Positions 1 through 8,931 of a DNA stretch of 64,000 nucleotides are shown here, one piece after another. Origin of the DNA: Clostridium sp. AF27-2AA (GTDB lineage: Bacteria; Bacillota; Clostridia; Lachnospirales; Lachnospiraceae); the NCBI RefSeq assembly GCF_003478505.1, contig NZ_QUFI01000003.1, positions 1 to 64,000 of the forward strand, in the 5' to 3' direction. The notes under the pieces were generated by a model. The model saw only the letters and a list, made by a program, of their open reading frames with translations, ran no database searches and was not told the origin of the DNA. Position numbers and translations under genes: made by a program. Numbering within the stretch: position 1 is the stretch's first letter; every line of letters starts with the position of its first letter.

Positions 1-2
1 TG

Positions 3-1361
3 ACCATTTCCTTCCACCATCACTTCCGTGAGGGTGACTATGTAGTAAATATGGTTATGGACGAGATCCACAAGATGGGCATCAAGGGCATTACCATCTG
101 CGCAAGCTCCCTTGGCAAGGCAAATGACCCGATCGTTCCGTACATCGAGGACGGCACCATCGTTGGCATCCAGTCTTCCGGTGTGCGCGGTAAGATCGGT
201 GAGGCGATTTCCACTGGTAAATTAAGAGACATCGCGATCATGCGTTCCCACGGCGGCCGTGTAAGAGCCGTTGAGTCCGGTGAGGTTCATATCGACATCG
301 CGTTCATCGGAGCACCGACCTGTGATGAGTACGGCAACATGAGAGCAAATGGCGGAAAGAGCGACTGCGGCGTATTATCCTATGCCATGGTAGACGCCCA
401 GTACGCAGACAGAGTCGTAGCAATCACTGACTGCCTCGTACCGTTCCCGAACATCCCGGCAAGCATCTCCATGACCCAGGTGGATTTCGTCTGTGTCGTA
501 GATGAGATCGGAAATCCGGCCAAGATTGCAACCGGCGCAGCAAAACCGACCACCGATGTCCGTAAGATCATGATGGCAGATTACTGCACCCAGTTCGTTA
601 TCAACACCCCGTACTTCAAGGATGGCTTCTCCTATCAGACCGGTGTCGGCGGTGCGTCCATCGCATCCACCATCTCTCTCGGAAAGATCATGGAGGAGCG
701 CGGCATTAAGATGGGACTTGGCCTCGGTGGTATCACTACTCCGATGTGCAACCTGCTTGCGAAGGGTCTCATCGACAAGATCGTAGATACCCAGGATTTC
801 GATATGGGTGCCATTGAGTCCATCAAGACCAATCCGAACCACATCGAGATCTCCGCATCCGAGTATGCAGATCCGTTCAACAAGGGTGCTTACGTCAACA
901 AGCTTGACTTCGTGATCCTGGCATCCCTTGAGGTTGATGTAAACTTCAACTGTAATGTAGTCGTAGGTTCCGACGGCATGATCACCGGAGCCCAGGGCGG
1001 ACATCCGGATACCGCAGCAGGAGCAAAGTGCACCATCGTCATTGCTCCGCTTCTGCAGGGAAGAATCCCGGCTATCTGTACCAATGTAACCACCGTAACC
1101 ACTCCGGGTGAGACCGTAGATGTTGTCATCACCGATTACGGCATTGCGATCAACCCGCGCAGACAGGATCTGATCGAGTGTATGAAGGACGTTAAGCTTC
1201 CGTTCTGCACCATCGAGGAGCTGCGTGACAAGGCATATGCCATCGTAGGTGAGCCGGATCCGGTACAGTTTGGTGACCGCGTGGTTGGTATCATCGAGAG
1301 CCGTGACGGCACGGTGTTGGATGTTGTCCGTGAGATCAAGGACTACGAGTTCAAAGACTGA
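3..1361 (+). CDS. citF: Citrate lyase alpha subunit (citrate CoA-transferase), 5' end outside the window
   Basis: Cytoplasmic subunit of citrate lyase that exchanges acetyl on the acyl-carrier subunit for citrate, the first half of cleaving citrate to acetate and oxaloacetate in citrate fermentation. The frame is open from base 3 (T-I-S-F-H-H-H-F-R-E-G-D), which is internal CitF sequence, so the ATG at 51 is not the real start; 452 residues are visible of a family length near 510. The Gly-rich CoA-transferase stretches GVGGASIAST and GLGLGGITTP and the C-terminal ADYGIAINPRR-like region (here TDYGIAINPRRQDL) are visible. A citrate-type transporter follows 105 bp downstream on the same strand, which supports citrate use. 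The missing N-terminus is only the window edge. Confidence 0.93.
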   Translation, partial: TISFHHHFREGDYVVNMVMDEIHKMGIKGITICASSLGKANDPIVPYIEDGTIVGIQSSGVRGKIGEAISTGKLRDIAIMRSHGGRVRAVESGEVHIDIAFIGAPTCDEYGNMRANGGKSDCGVLSYAMVDAQYADRVVAITDCLVPFPNIPASISMTQVDFVCVVDEIGNPAKIATGAAKPTTDVRKIMMADYCTQFVINTPYFKDGFSYQTGVGGASIASTISLGKIMEERGIKMGLGLGGITTPMCNLLAKGLIDKIVDTQDFDMGAIESIKTNPNHIEISASEYADPFNKGAYVNKLDFVILASLEVDVNFNCNVVVGSDGMITGAQGGHPDTAAGAKCTIVIAPLLQGRIPAICTNVTTVTTPGETVDVVITDYGIAINPRRQDLIECMKDVKLPFCTIEELRDKAYAIVGEPDPVQFGDRVVGIIESRDGTVLDVVREIKDYEFKD

Positions 1362-1393
1362 TTATCAAATCAGGTATGGATTGTTATGATATG

Positions 1394-1419
1394 AACCCGG
1401 CGCCGGGAATCGCCGGGTT
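1394..1419. other. GC-rich stem-loop between citF and the transporter gene
   Basis: The 9-base arms AACCCGGCG (1394-1402) and CGCCGGGTT (1411-1419) pair perfectly around an 8-base loop. No T-run follows, so it is more likely an mRNA-stabilising or processing hairpin that lets the two genes of the operon be expressed at different levels than a full terminator. That role is inferred. Confidence 0.5.
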
Positions 1420-1466
1420 GATATAAAAGGGGAGACCCAATACACTTACATATGGAGGTATTTCAA

Positions 1467-2771
1467 ATGGCTGAAAACAAAGGTTTTAGTCTGAAGACAT
1501 TCGGTATGCCGTGGTGGCTTGCCGGAGCAATCGCTGTGATCGTAATCGCAGCAGCAGCAACCGGAGCTCTTTCTGCAGATCTTGCAGGATGCTTCGCATT
1601 AATGTTATCCATCGGTTTGATCTGTAATGAGGTTGGTGAGCGTATTCCGTTCTGGAACAGCTATATCGGCGGCGGTCTGGTAATGACCTTCCTGGTATCT
1701 GCATTCCTGTTCACCTACAACCTGATTCCGCAGAAGTATGCAGACGGCATGATCATGATCATGGATGATGCAGATTTCCTTTCCTTCTTCATTATCTTCC
1801 TGATCACCGGTTCCATCCTGGCACTGGACAGAAAGCTTCTGATCCGTTCCTTCGCAGGTTACATTCCGGCTATCTTCGGCGGTCTGTTCGGCGCAGCCAT
1901 CTTAGGAATCGCAGCAGGTCTTGTATTTGGTATAAGCCCGGTTGATATTGTTCTGAAATATGTATGCCCGATTATGGGTGGTGGTAACGGCGCAGGTGCT
2001 GTTCCCTTAAGCCAGATTTATGAGACTGTAACAGGTGACGCAGCGGCAAACTATTATTCCTTTGCAATTACCATTCTGACCATTGCAAACATCTTCGCAA
2101 TCCTCACCGCAGCAGTCTTAAAGAAGATTGGTGAGAAAAAGACCAGCTGGACGGGTGATGGCACCCAGCTGATCCGTAACGGCGGCGATTTCGCTACCGA
2201 GGATAAGGCCGTTAAAGTTAGCATGAAAGACCTTGGCGGCGCATTCTTCCTGGCAATCGGCTTCTACGCACTGGGCAGACTGTTTGCAAAGACCATCCTT
2301 CCGACCATCTTTGGTACCGCAATTCATCAGTTTGCTTACATGATTATCTTCGTTGCAGCAGTAGCAGCAGCTGGTATTGTTCCGGATAATGTTCGCGCAG
2401 CAGCAAAGAAACTGCAGTCCTTCTTCACCGCAAACCTGATCCTGATCATCATGGTAGGTGTAGGTGTAGATACCAACATCATCGAGCTGGCTAAGGCTAT
2501 CACGCTTGGTAATGTAGTGATTGCTCTGGCTATCGTAATCGGTGCTATCATTGGTTCCGCCCTGGTTGGTTACCTGGTAGGCTTCTTCCCGATCGATTCC
2601 GCTATCACGGCAGGCCTTTGCATGGCTAACCGTGGTGGTTCCGGTGACCTGGCAGTACTTGGTGCCTGCGACAGAATGGGTCTGATCGCATACGCACAGT
2701 TATCTTCCCGTCTCGGCGGCGGTATCGTACTGATCATTGCAAGTATCCTGTTTGGCGCATTCCTGAAATAA
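1467..2771 (+). CDS. 2-hydroxycarboxylate transporter family protein (citrate/malate-type, Na+ coupled)
   Basis: Membrane carrier of the 2HCT family (CitS, CimH, MleP), which import citrate or malate with Na+ or H+, or exchange them for lactate. About 11 hydrophobic segments are visible. Both family signatures are present: the first GGxG region near residues 173-180 (GGGNGAGAVPLS) and the second near 386-396 (MANRGGSGDLAVLG), which form the two re-entrant loops at the translocation site. Length 434 fits the family. The ATG at 1452 lies inside the Shine-Dalgarno GGAGG; the ATG at 1467, 8 bases after that SD, is the better start. Its place after citF suggests citrate as substrate; malate cannot be excluded. 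Confidence 0.88.
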   Translation: MAENKGFSLKTFGMPWWLAGAIAVIVIAAAATGALSADLAGCFALMLSIGLICNEVGERIPFWNSYIGGGLVMTFLVSAFLFTYNLIPQKYADGMIMIMDDADFLSFFIIFLITGSILALDRKLLIRSFAGYIPAIFGGLFGAAILGIAAGLVFGISPVDIVLKYVCPIMGGGNGAGAVPLSQIYETVTGDAAANYYSFAITILTIANIFAILTAAVLKKIGEKKTSWTGDGTQLIRNGGDFATEDKAVKVSMKDLGGAFFLAIGFYALGRLFAKTILPTIFGTAIHQFAYMIIFVAAVAAAGIVPDNVRAAAKKLQSFFTANLILIIMVGVGVDTNIIELAKAITLGNVVIALAIVIGAIIGSALVGYLVGFFPIDSAITAGLCMANRGGSGDLAVLGACDRMGLIAYAQLSSRLGGGIVLIIASILFGAFLK

Positions 2772-2810
2772 GCGGCCCCATACAAAGGATAAAATAGAAT
2801 ATTGTATTCA

Positions 2811-2841
2811 GAGAGAGCAGGACTTTGGTTCTGCTCTTTCT
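2811..2841 (+). terminator. Probable terminator of the citrate genes
   Basis: A 10-bp stem (2811-2820 with 2831-2840, one G-T pair; core AGAGCAG/CTGCTCT) lies 40 bp after the transporter stop. The T-rich tail is weak, so termination strength is uncertain. Confidence 0.5.
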
Positions 2842-2990
2842 GCTGTCTGATACGAAATGGTGTATGTTCCTGCATTGCCCTCGATTCTACCATTCCTGGC
2901 GAATTTTGCGGTAAAAAAATCTGGTTCTTTTCCTTTTCCATGGATATAGTGAAGTTACAAATACAGAAGAAAAGGAAGGAGCTTTTATTT

Positions 2991-4541
2991 TTGTTCAGCA
3001 AAGTATACAGTGGAGGACTGCGCGGCATTGACGGCTACGTAGTTCAGGTGGAGGCAGATGTCAGTGACGGCCTGCCTGGTTTTTATATGGTCGGTTCCCT
3101 GGCCTCCGAGGTAAGGGAGGCAGAGGAGCGGGTTCGCACAGCTATGCGGAATGCAGGATTTCATTTGTCTGCGAGGAAAATTACGGTAAATCTTTCGCCG
3201 GCCAATGTAAGAAAGGAGGGAACAGCCTGTGACCTTCCTGTGGCGATAGCGGTTCTGGCAGCATACGGTATTGTGATGCCTTCTGGTTTAAAGCAGACCG
3301 GCTTTCTCGGCGAACTTGGGCTGGACGGAAAAATCAAGCCTGTAAGAGGTGTTTTGTCCATGGTGCTTGCCATGGCGGAAAAGGGGCTGGAGCGTTGTTT
3401 TCTTCCAGAGGAAAATGTGGAAGAGGGAGTAGCCGCAGACTGTATGGAGATTGTAAAGATCCGAAACCTGCAGGAAGTTGTGGAGTTTTTAAATGAGCCG
3501 GATAGGATATGCTTTGAACGCGCATCGGACTTATCAGGCATACAGGCGGCTTACGGGGTGGATTTTTGTGAGGTGAATGGCCAGAAGCTTATGCGGCGTG
3601 CAACGGAGGTTGCGGTGGCAGGAGGCCATAATCTTCTTTATATTGGTCCTCCGGGAAGCGGAAAAAGCATGATGGCGAGGCGGATTCCTACGATCATGCC
3701 GGAACTGTCCCGGGAGGAACAGCTGGAGGTCTCTAAGGTGTACAGCATCTGCGGTATGCTGCCGGAGGGGCATGCACTGGTCGGAACAAGACCTTACCGG
3801 GCACCGCATCATACCATTAGTGCCCAGGCATTGACCGGCGGAGGCATATGGCCGAAGCCTGGAGAAATCTCGCTTGCGTCGAGAGGTGTCTTATTCCTGG
3901 ATGAGCTGCCGGAGTTTGAGAAGAAGACCCTGGAAATATTACGCCAGCCTCTTGAGGAACATAGCGTTACTGTGGTACGGGTGAATGGAAGATTCACCTT
4001 TCCGGCGCATTTTATGCTGACAGCCGCTTTGAATCCGTGTCCCTGCGGTTACTATCCGGACCGGTCCAGGTGTAGCTGTACCAAACAGCAGGTACGCCGG
4101 TATCTGGGGCGCATTTCCAGACCACTGCTGGACCGGATTGATATCTGTGTGGAGGCGGCACCAGTCACCTACCGGGATATCCGGATAAACCAGAAAAACG
4201 AGTCCTCGGCAGCCATTCGTGCGCGAATTGAGCAGGCCCGTGCCATTCAGCGTGAGCGCTATGCGGGCAGCGGCATTTACACAAACAGTGAGATGGGAAT
4301 CCGTGAAATCCGCCGTTTCTGCGGTCTGCAGGAGGAAGAAGAATGCTTCCTGCAGCAGATATTTGCCAGGCTGGGACTGAGCGCCAGAGGCTGTCACAAG
4401 ATCTTGAAGGTGGCGCGAACGCTGGCAGATCTGGAGGGCAAGGAGCGGATTGAACGGACGCATCTGCAGGAGGCGGCCGGGTACCGGGACCTGCAGGAAC
4501 GGTACTGGGGAAAGGAGGAAACGGATGGCGGTCAGGCATGA
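2991..4541 (+). CDS. comM: ComM/YifB family Mg-chelatase-like AAA+ ATPase
   Basis: AAA+ helicase-like protein of the YifB/ComM family; in naturally transformable bacteria ComM promotes branch migration during integration of incoming DNA. Order: N-terminal ChlI-type/Lon-like fold (FSKVYSGGLRGIDGYVVQVEADVSDGLPGF, residues 2-31), Walker A GPPGSGKS near residue 219, Walker B LFLDELPEF, then a Zn-like CPCGYYPD...C.C element and a C-terminal Mg-chelatase domain. The frame is open upstream to 2802, but family homology begins at the TTG at 2991, which has AAGGAAGGA 10 bases upstream, giving 516 residues, the normal length. It overlaps dprA by 17 bp, a common pairing of DNA-uptake genes. Confidence 0.9.
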   Translation: MFSKVYSGGLRGIDGYVVQVEADVSDGLPGFYMVGSLASEVREAEERVRTAMRNAGFHLSARKITVNLSPANVRKEGTACDLPVAIAVLAAYGIVMPSGLKQTGFLGELGLDGKIKPVRGVLSMVLAMAEKGLERCFLPEENVEEGVAADCMEIVKIRNLQEVVEFLNEPDRICFERASDLSGIQAAYGVDFCEVNGQKLMRRATEVAVAGGHNLLYIGPPGSGKSMMARRIPTIMPELSREEQLEVSKVYSICGMLPEGHALVGTRPYRAPHHTISAQALTGGGIWPKPGEISLASRGVLFLDELPEFEKKTLEILRQPLEEHSVTVVRVNGRFTFPAHFMLTAALNPCPCGYYPDRSRCSCTKQQVRRYLGRISRPLLDRIDICVEAAPVTYRDIRINQKNESSAAIRARIEQARAIQRERYAGSGIYTNSEMGIREIRRFCGLQEEEECFLQQIFARLGLSARGCHKILKVARTLADLEGKERIERTHLQEAAGYRDLQERYWGKEETDGGQA

Positions 4542-5682
4542 ACAGAAAGCTGTGGAAGAGGGCCCATCGGCATCGGAAGCTGCAGCATTGGAGCAGGAGC
4601 GCCGAATGCTGTATTGTCTGAGTCAGGTTCCATCGCTTGGGGCGGTGTCCATTCAGGAACTGGGAGAGTTTTTCGGTGGATTTTCAAACCTATTTAATAT
4701 AGAAGAAACAGCACTCAGAGAAAGCGGGATTTTGCGAGAAGGACAAATTCAGGCACTTTGTGGTGCAAAAAAGAATCTGACGAAGCATCTGGAGGATTAT
4801 GAAAGACTGGCAGAGCGGGGAATCTGGTTCGTGACTCCGCTGGATAAAGAATATCCGGAGCGCCTCCGCCATATTCATGGATATCCGATGGGACTTTATG
4901 TGCGCGGGAAGCTTCCGGATCCGCACCTTCCGGCAGCAGCTGTCGTTGGGGCCCGCGGCTGTTCCGAATATGGGATCCAGCTTGCGGAAACCTTTGCGGA
5001 GCTTCTGGCGAAGGAGCAGGTGCAGATTATCAGCGGACTGGCGCTCGGAATTGACGGAGCAGCCCACCGCGGGGCATTAAGGGCCGGAGCAGATACCTAC
5101 GGGGTTCTTGGCTGCGGTGTGAATATCTGTTATCCTTCGGCACATTATAAGCTGTACGGACAGATGCTCACCCGGGGTGGTATTATTTCTGAGTTCCCTC
5201 TGGATACGGGACCGCTTAAAATGAACTTCCCCATGCGCAATCGGATTATCAGCGGACTTTCCGATGCCATTCTGGTGGTAGAAGCCAAAGAAAAGAGTGG
5301 TTCCCTGATCACGGCCGAGCTGGGCCTGGATCAGGGAAAAGAGATTTTTGCCGTACCCGGGCGGATAACTGACCATCTGAGCGGGGGCTGCAACCGGTTA
5401 ATCCAGCAGGGTGCCCATATGGCAATTTCACCAAATGATATCCTGGAATATCTTGGTGTAAAGTGCGGGAAAAGGTTAATTATTCATGAAAAAAATGTAA
5501 ATGCACTTGCAAAGCCGGAAAAAATGGTGTATGCTTGCCTAGATTTCAAGGCGAAACATCTGGAAAAAATTTCAGACCAGTGCGGCATGAGCATCAGCGA
5601 ATGTATGGGGATTTTGCTGGAGCTGGAGCTGCAGGGCTATGTGTTTCGTACAGCGAATCACTATTATGGAAAAAAGATCTGA
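4525..5682 (+). CDS. dprA: DNA-processing protein DprA
   Basis: DprA loads RecA on single-stranded DNA entering the cell by transformation. A Rossmann-like DprA/Smf domain is evident: VVGARGCSEYG (nucleotide-fold start), SGLALGIDGAAHRGAL, GCGVNICYPSAH, SEFPLDTGPLKMNFPMRNRIISGLSDAILVVEAKEKSGSLITAELGLDQGKEIFAVPG. A C-terminal winged-helix (DML1-like) region follows. ATG at 4525 was chosen because AAAGGAGGAA sits just upstream; the open frame extends to 4450 inside comM, but that part has no family similarity. Length 385. Translation is probably coupled to comM by the overlap. Whether this organism is competent cannot be told from the window. Confidence 0.93.
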   Translation: MAVRHEQKAVEEGPSASEAAALEQERRMLYCLSQVPSLGAVSIQELGEFFGGFSNLFNIEETALRESGILREGQIQALCGAKKNLTKHLEDYERLAERGIWFVTPLDKEYPERLRHIHGYPMGLYVRGKLPDPHLPAAAVVGARGCSEYGIQLAETFAELLAKEQVQIISGLALGIDGAAHRGALRAGADTYGVLGCGVNICYPSAHYKLYGQMLTRGGIISEFPLDTGPLKMNFPMRNRIISGLSDAILVVEAKEKSGSLITAELGLDQGKEIFAVPGRITDHLSGGCNRLIQQGAHMAISPNDILEYLGVKCGKRLIIHEKNVNALAKPEKMVYACLDFKAKHLEKISDQCGMSISECMGILLELELQGYVFRTANHYYGKKI

Positions 5683-5727
5683 AAGCTGCGAACAGGGCTT
5701 TCTGAGATCCGGTATTTAGGAGTAGTT

Positions 5728-7818
5728 ATGGCAAATAATTTAGTGATTGTGGAGTCACCGGCTAAGGTTAAGACCATCAAGAAATTTCTTGGTTCGACTT
5801 ATGAAGTGGATGCTTCCAACGGACATGTAAGAGATTTACCAAAGAGCAGCCTCGGATTTGATGCGGAGCATGATTATGAACCGAAGTATATTACAATCCG
5901 CGGAAAAGGAGATATCCTGGCAAAGCTTCGCAAAGAAGTGAAAAAAGCAGATAAGATCTATCTTGCAACGGACCCGGATCGTGAGGGAGAGGCTATTTCC
6001 TGGCATCTTATGAAAGCTCTGAAGCTGGATGAGGCGAAGGATAAAAAGGTTTACCGGATCAGCTTTAATGAGATTACGAAAAATGCGGTAAAGGCTTCCT
6101 TGAAGGCTCCGCGTGCTATCGATATGAACCTGGTGGATGCACAGCAGACCCGGCGTATGCTGGACCGTATGGTGGGTTACCGCATCAGCCCGCTGCTCTG
6201 GGCCAAGGTAAAGCGGGGCTTGAGCGCAGGACGTGTACAGTCCGTGGCACTTCGCATGATCTGTGACCGGGAAGAGGAGATTGAAGCATTTATTCCGGAG
6301 GAATACTGGAATCTGGAGGCGGATTTCTCCCAGAAGGGCAGCAAAAAGACCTTAAACGCGAAATTTTACGGTACCCGGGATGAAAAGATTGCCATTCATA
6401 AAAAAGAAGAGCTGGATCAGATCCTGGCTGCTCTGGAGGGCAAGGATTATGTAGTGGAAGATGTAAAGTACGGAGAACGCAGCAAGAAACCGCCGATTCC
6501 GTTTACCACCAGTACCCTGCAGCAGGAGGCTTCCAAGGTATTGAACTTTTCCACCCAGAAGACCATGCGTATCGCCCAGCAGCTTTATGAGGGCGTAGAT
6601 GTCAAAGGGCATGGCACCATCGGTCTGATCACTTACCTGCGTACGGATTCTACCCGAATTGCGGACGAGGCCGATGCGGCAGCACGCGCATATGTGGAGC
6701 ATACCTTTGGTACGGATTACGTGTTAAAGCAGGAACAGGCCAAGCACTCTGCAGGCAAGATCCAGGATGCGCATGAGGCCATCCGTCCGACTGATATCAC
6801 CCTGACACCAACCATGGTGAAGGATTCCCTGCAGCGCGACCAGTTCCGTTTATACCAGCTTATCTGGAAACGGTTCACGGCAAGCCGTATGCAGCCGGCT
6901 GTCTACATGACCACTTCCGTGAAGGTGGCAGCAGGCAATTATCTCTTTACCCTGGCAGCGTCCAAACTGTCCTTCGATGGATTTATGTCTGTCTATGTGC
7001 AGGAGGATGACAAGGAGGCAGGAAACGCACTCCTTGGTAAGCTGGAGACCGGAGATGTGCTTCCTCTTTCTGAATTAAAGCAGAGCCAGCATTTTACCCA
7101 GCCGCCGGCTCATTACACAGAGGCATCCCTGGTCAAGGCCATGGAGGAGCAGGGTATTGGACGTCCGAGTACCTATGCGCCGACGATCACCACCATTCTG
7201 GCCAGACGTTACGTTACCAAAGAAAATAAGAACCTGTACATGACAGAGTTGGGCGAGGCAGTCAACGGCATTATGAAAAAGTGCTTCCCGAGTATCGTGG
7301 ACTTAAGCTTTACCGCAAACATGGAGCTTCTTTTAGACAAGGTGGCAGACGGAACTGTAAAATGGAAAACGATCATCGAGAACTTCTATCCGGATTTGGA
7401 TGAGGCGGTAGCCACTGCGGAGAAGACTCTGGAGTCTGTGAAAATCGCCGATGAAGTTTCTGGTGTGATCTGCGATGTCTGCGGACGCAACATGGTAGTC
7501 AAGTATGGCCCCCATGGCAAATTCCTTGCCTGCCCTGGATTCCCGGACTGCAAGAATACCAAGCCATATCTGGAAAAGACCGGAGTGGCCTGTCCGAAGT
7601 GCGGCAAGGATATTGTGATCAAAAAGACGAAAAAGGGCAGACGTTATTACGGCTGTGAGAATAATCCGGAATGTGATTTCATGTCCTGGCAGAAACCGTC
7701 CGCTGAGAAATGCCCGAAGTGCGGCAGCTATATGGTAGAGAAGGGCAGCAAGCTTCTCTGTTCCAATGAGCAGTGCGGTTACACTCAAAATATCAAAGAA
7801 AAACAGTCCAATGATTAA
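5728..7818 (+). CDS. topA: DNA topoisomerase I (type IA)
   Basis: Relaxes negatively supercoiled DNA through a transient 5'-phosphotyrosine bond. N-terminal TOPRIM (IVESPAKVKTIKKFL; catalytic acidic DPDREGEAISWH), then the cleavage domain with active-site Tyr303 in GLITYLRTDSTRI and PPAHYTEASLVKAMEEQGIGRPSTYAPTI. Three C-terminal zinc ribbons are visible (CDVCG...CPGFPDC, CPKCG...CENNPEC, CPKCG...CSNEQC). Length 696 is standard. SD TTAGGAG precedes the ATG. Head-to-tail after dprA, as in many Firmicutes. Unlike Bacillus, no trmFO-xerC-clpQY genes separate topA from codY here. Confidence 0.97.
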   Translation: MANNLVIVESPAKVKTIKKFLGSTYEVDASNGHVRDLPKSSLGFDAEHDYEPKYITIRGKGDILAKLRKEVKKADKIYLATDPDREGEAISWHLMKALKLDEAKDKKVYRISFNEITKNAVKASLKAPRAIDMNLVDAQQTRRMLDRMVGYRISPLLWAKVKRGLSAGRVQSVALRMICDREEEIEAFIPEEYWNLEADFSQKGSKKTLNAKFYGTRDEKIAIHKKEELDQILAALEGKDYVVEDVKYGERSKKPPIPFTTSTLQQEASKVLNFSTQKTMRIAQQLYEGVDVKGHGTIGLITYLRTDSTRIADEADAAARAYVEHTFGTDYVLKQEQAKHSAGKIQDAHEAIRPTDITLTPTMVKDSLQRDQFRLYQLIWKRFTASRMQPAVYMTTSVKVAAGNYLFTLAASKLSFDGFMSVYVQEDDKEAGNALLGKLETGDVLPLSELKQSQHFTQPPAHYTEASLVKAMEEQGIGRPSTYAPTITTILARRYVTKENKNLYMTELGEAVNGIMKKCFPSIVDLSFTANMELLLDKVADGTVKWKTIIENFYPDLDEAVATAEKTLESVKIADEVSGVICDVCGRNMVVKYGPHGKFLACPGFPDCKNTKPYLEKTGVACPKCGKDIVIKKTKKGRRYYGCENNPECDFMSWQKPSAEKCPKCGSYMVEKGSKLLCSNEQCGYTQNIKEKQSND

Positions 7819-7843
7819 ATAAATTGAAAATTTCAAAAAACTC

Positions 7844-7872
7844 TTGTTATTCGTTCAAAATCGTGCTAATAT
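7844..7872 (+). promoter_or_regulatory. codY promoter
   Basis: TTGTTA (7844-7849), a 17-bp spacer and TAATAT (7867-7872), with TGC directly before the -10 giving an extended -10. It lies 58 bp before the codY ATG. Confidence 0.65.
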
Positions 7873-7930
7873 TTAGATATTAGAGAAGGTTATGAAAACG
7901 AATATCAATTAATTGAGGAGGTTTTTTGAA

Positions 7931-8707
7931 ATGAGTGTACAGCTTCTTGATAAGACCAGAAAAATCAATAAGTTACTGCATAACAACAATTCCCATAAAG
8001 TGGTATTCAACGACATCTGTAAAGTTCTGAGCGAGATCCTGTTATCCAATATTTTGGTAATCAGTAAGAAGGGAAAGGTTCTTGGCGTAGGTCTTTGCCC
8101 TGGTGTGGATGAGATTGAGGAATTGATTGAGGATCAGGTAGGTGGTTTCGTGGACCGTATGCTGAATGAACGTCTGCTCAGCATCCTTTCCACAAAAGAA
8201 AACGTCAACCTTGCAACCCTCGGTTTTGCAGATGAAAACGTAAAGAAATATCAGGCGATCATCACCCCAATCGACATAGCAGGTGAGCGTCTTGGTACCT
8301 TGTTCATCTACAAGTGTGATGAGCAGTACGACATTGACGATATCATTTTAAGTGAGTACGGCACAACCGTAGTTGGTCTGGAAATGATGCGTTCCGTAAA
8401 CGAAGAGAACGCGGAAGAAACCAGAAAAGTGCAGATTGTAAAATCAGCCATCAGTACCTTATCCTTCTCCGAACTGGAAGCTATTACCCACATCTTTGAG
8501 GAACTGGACGGCAACGAGGGTATTCTGGTAGCCAGCAAGATTGCAGACCGTGTTGGCATCACCCGGTCGGTCATCGTAAATGCACTGCGTAAGTTCGAGA
8601 GCGCAGGGGTTATTGAGTCAAGATCCTCCGGTATGAAGGGAACCTACATCAAGGTATTGAATGATGTGGTTTTTGATGAACTGAAAAACATCAAGGCATC
8701 CAAATAA
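7931..8707 (+). CDS. codY: GTP- and branched-chain-amino-acid-sensing global regulator CodY
   Basis: CodY represses nutrient-scavenging and many stationary-phase genes when GTP and isoleucine/valine/leucine are plentiful. An N-terminal GAF domain (LLDKTRKINKLLH...VFNDICKVLSEIL through about residue 155) and a C-terminal winged HTH (EGILVASKIADRVGITRSVIVNALRKFESAGVIESRSSGMKGTYI) match the family across its whole length; 258 residues is standard. The frame opens at a TTG at 7913, but GAGGAGG at 7916-7922 fits the ATG at 7931. Monocistronic between its own promoter and a terminator. Confidence 0.96.
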   Translation: MSVQLLDKTRKINKLLHNNNSHKVVFNDICKVLSEILLSNILVISKKGKVLGVGLCPGVDEIEELIEDQVGGFVDRMLNERLLSILSTKENVNLATLGFADENVKKYQAIITPIDIAGERLGTLFIYKCDEQYDIDDIILSEYGTTVVGLEMMRSVNEENAEETRKVQIVKSAISTLSFSELEAITHIFEELDGNEGILVASKIADRVGITRSVIVNALRKFESAGVIESRSSGMKGTYIKVLNDVVFDELKNIKASK

Positions 8708-8725
8708 AAAATCAAAACAATATAG

Positions 8726-8770
8726 AAAAGAAGAAGCAGGTGCGGAATCTGTTTCTTCTTTTTTCTGTTT
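8726..8770 (+). terminator. codY terminator
   Basis: A 14-bp stem (8726-8739 AAAAGAAGAAGCAG with 8749-8762, one G-T pair) with a 9-base loop, followed by T-rich sequence, 18 bp after the codY stop. Confidence 0.75.
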
Positions 8771-8793
8771 TTTCTGTTTTGTGAAAAAAGACC

Positions 8794-8822
8794 TTGTCAA
8801 ACCCTGGCAGTTATGGTATGCT
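8794..8822 (+). promoter_or_regulatory. rpsB-tsf promoter
   Basis: TTGTCA (8794-8799), 17-bp spacer, TATGCT (8817-8822) with an upstream TGG extended -10 element. It leaves a 5' leader of about 100 nt before rpsB. Confidence 0.65.
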
Positions 8823-8842
8823 AGGAAAGCTGACAAAAAACA

Positions 8843-8901
8843 CGTCTGCTGATTCTGATGGTGGTGCCTTGTGGTCCCGGAGGAAGTACGAGACGCAGAC
8901 G
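8843..8901 (+). promoter_or_regulatory. Structured rpsB leader, possible ribosomal protein autoregulatory element
   Basis: In the rpsB leader, CGTCTGC (8843-8849) pairs with GCAGACG (8895-8901), closing a roughly 45-nt GC-rich inner region just before the Shine-Dalgarno sequence at 8919-8924. Leaders of ribosomal protein operons often bind the encoded protein as feedback control, and S2 is an autoregulator in some bacteria. The assignment here rests only on position and pairing. Confidence 0.3.
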
Positions 8902-8931
8902 GAAGTAAAAAACCAAATGGAGGAAACAAAC

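Noticed and set aside
375..1004. Long minus-strand ORF inside citF (209 codons)
   Set aside because: It is the antisense shadow of a strongly codon-biased gene; the translation has no family features and there is no ribosome site.
2802..2990. Upstream extension of the comM reading frame
   Set aside because: Sequence before the TTG at 2991 runs through the terminator of the citrate genes and lacks family similarity.
7816..7840. Possible CodY box (GAAAATTTC region) before codY
   Set aside because: Only about 11 of 15 positions agree with AATTTTCWGAAAATT, too weak to call.
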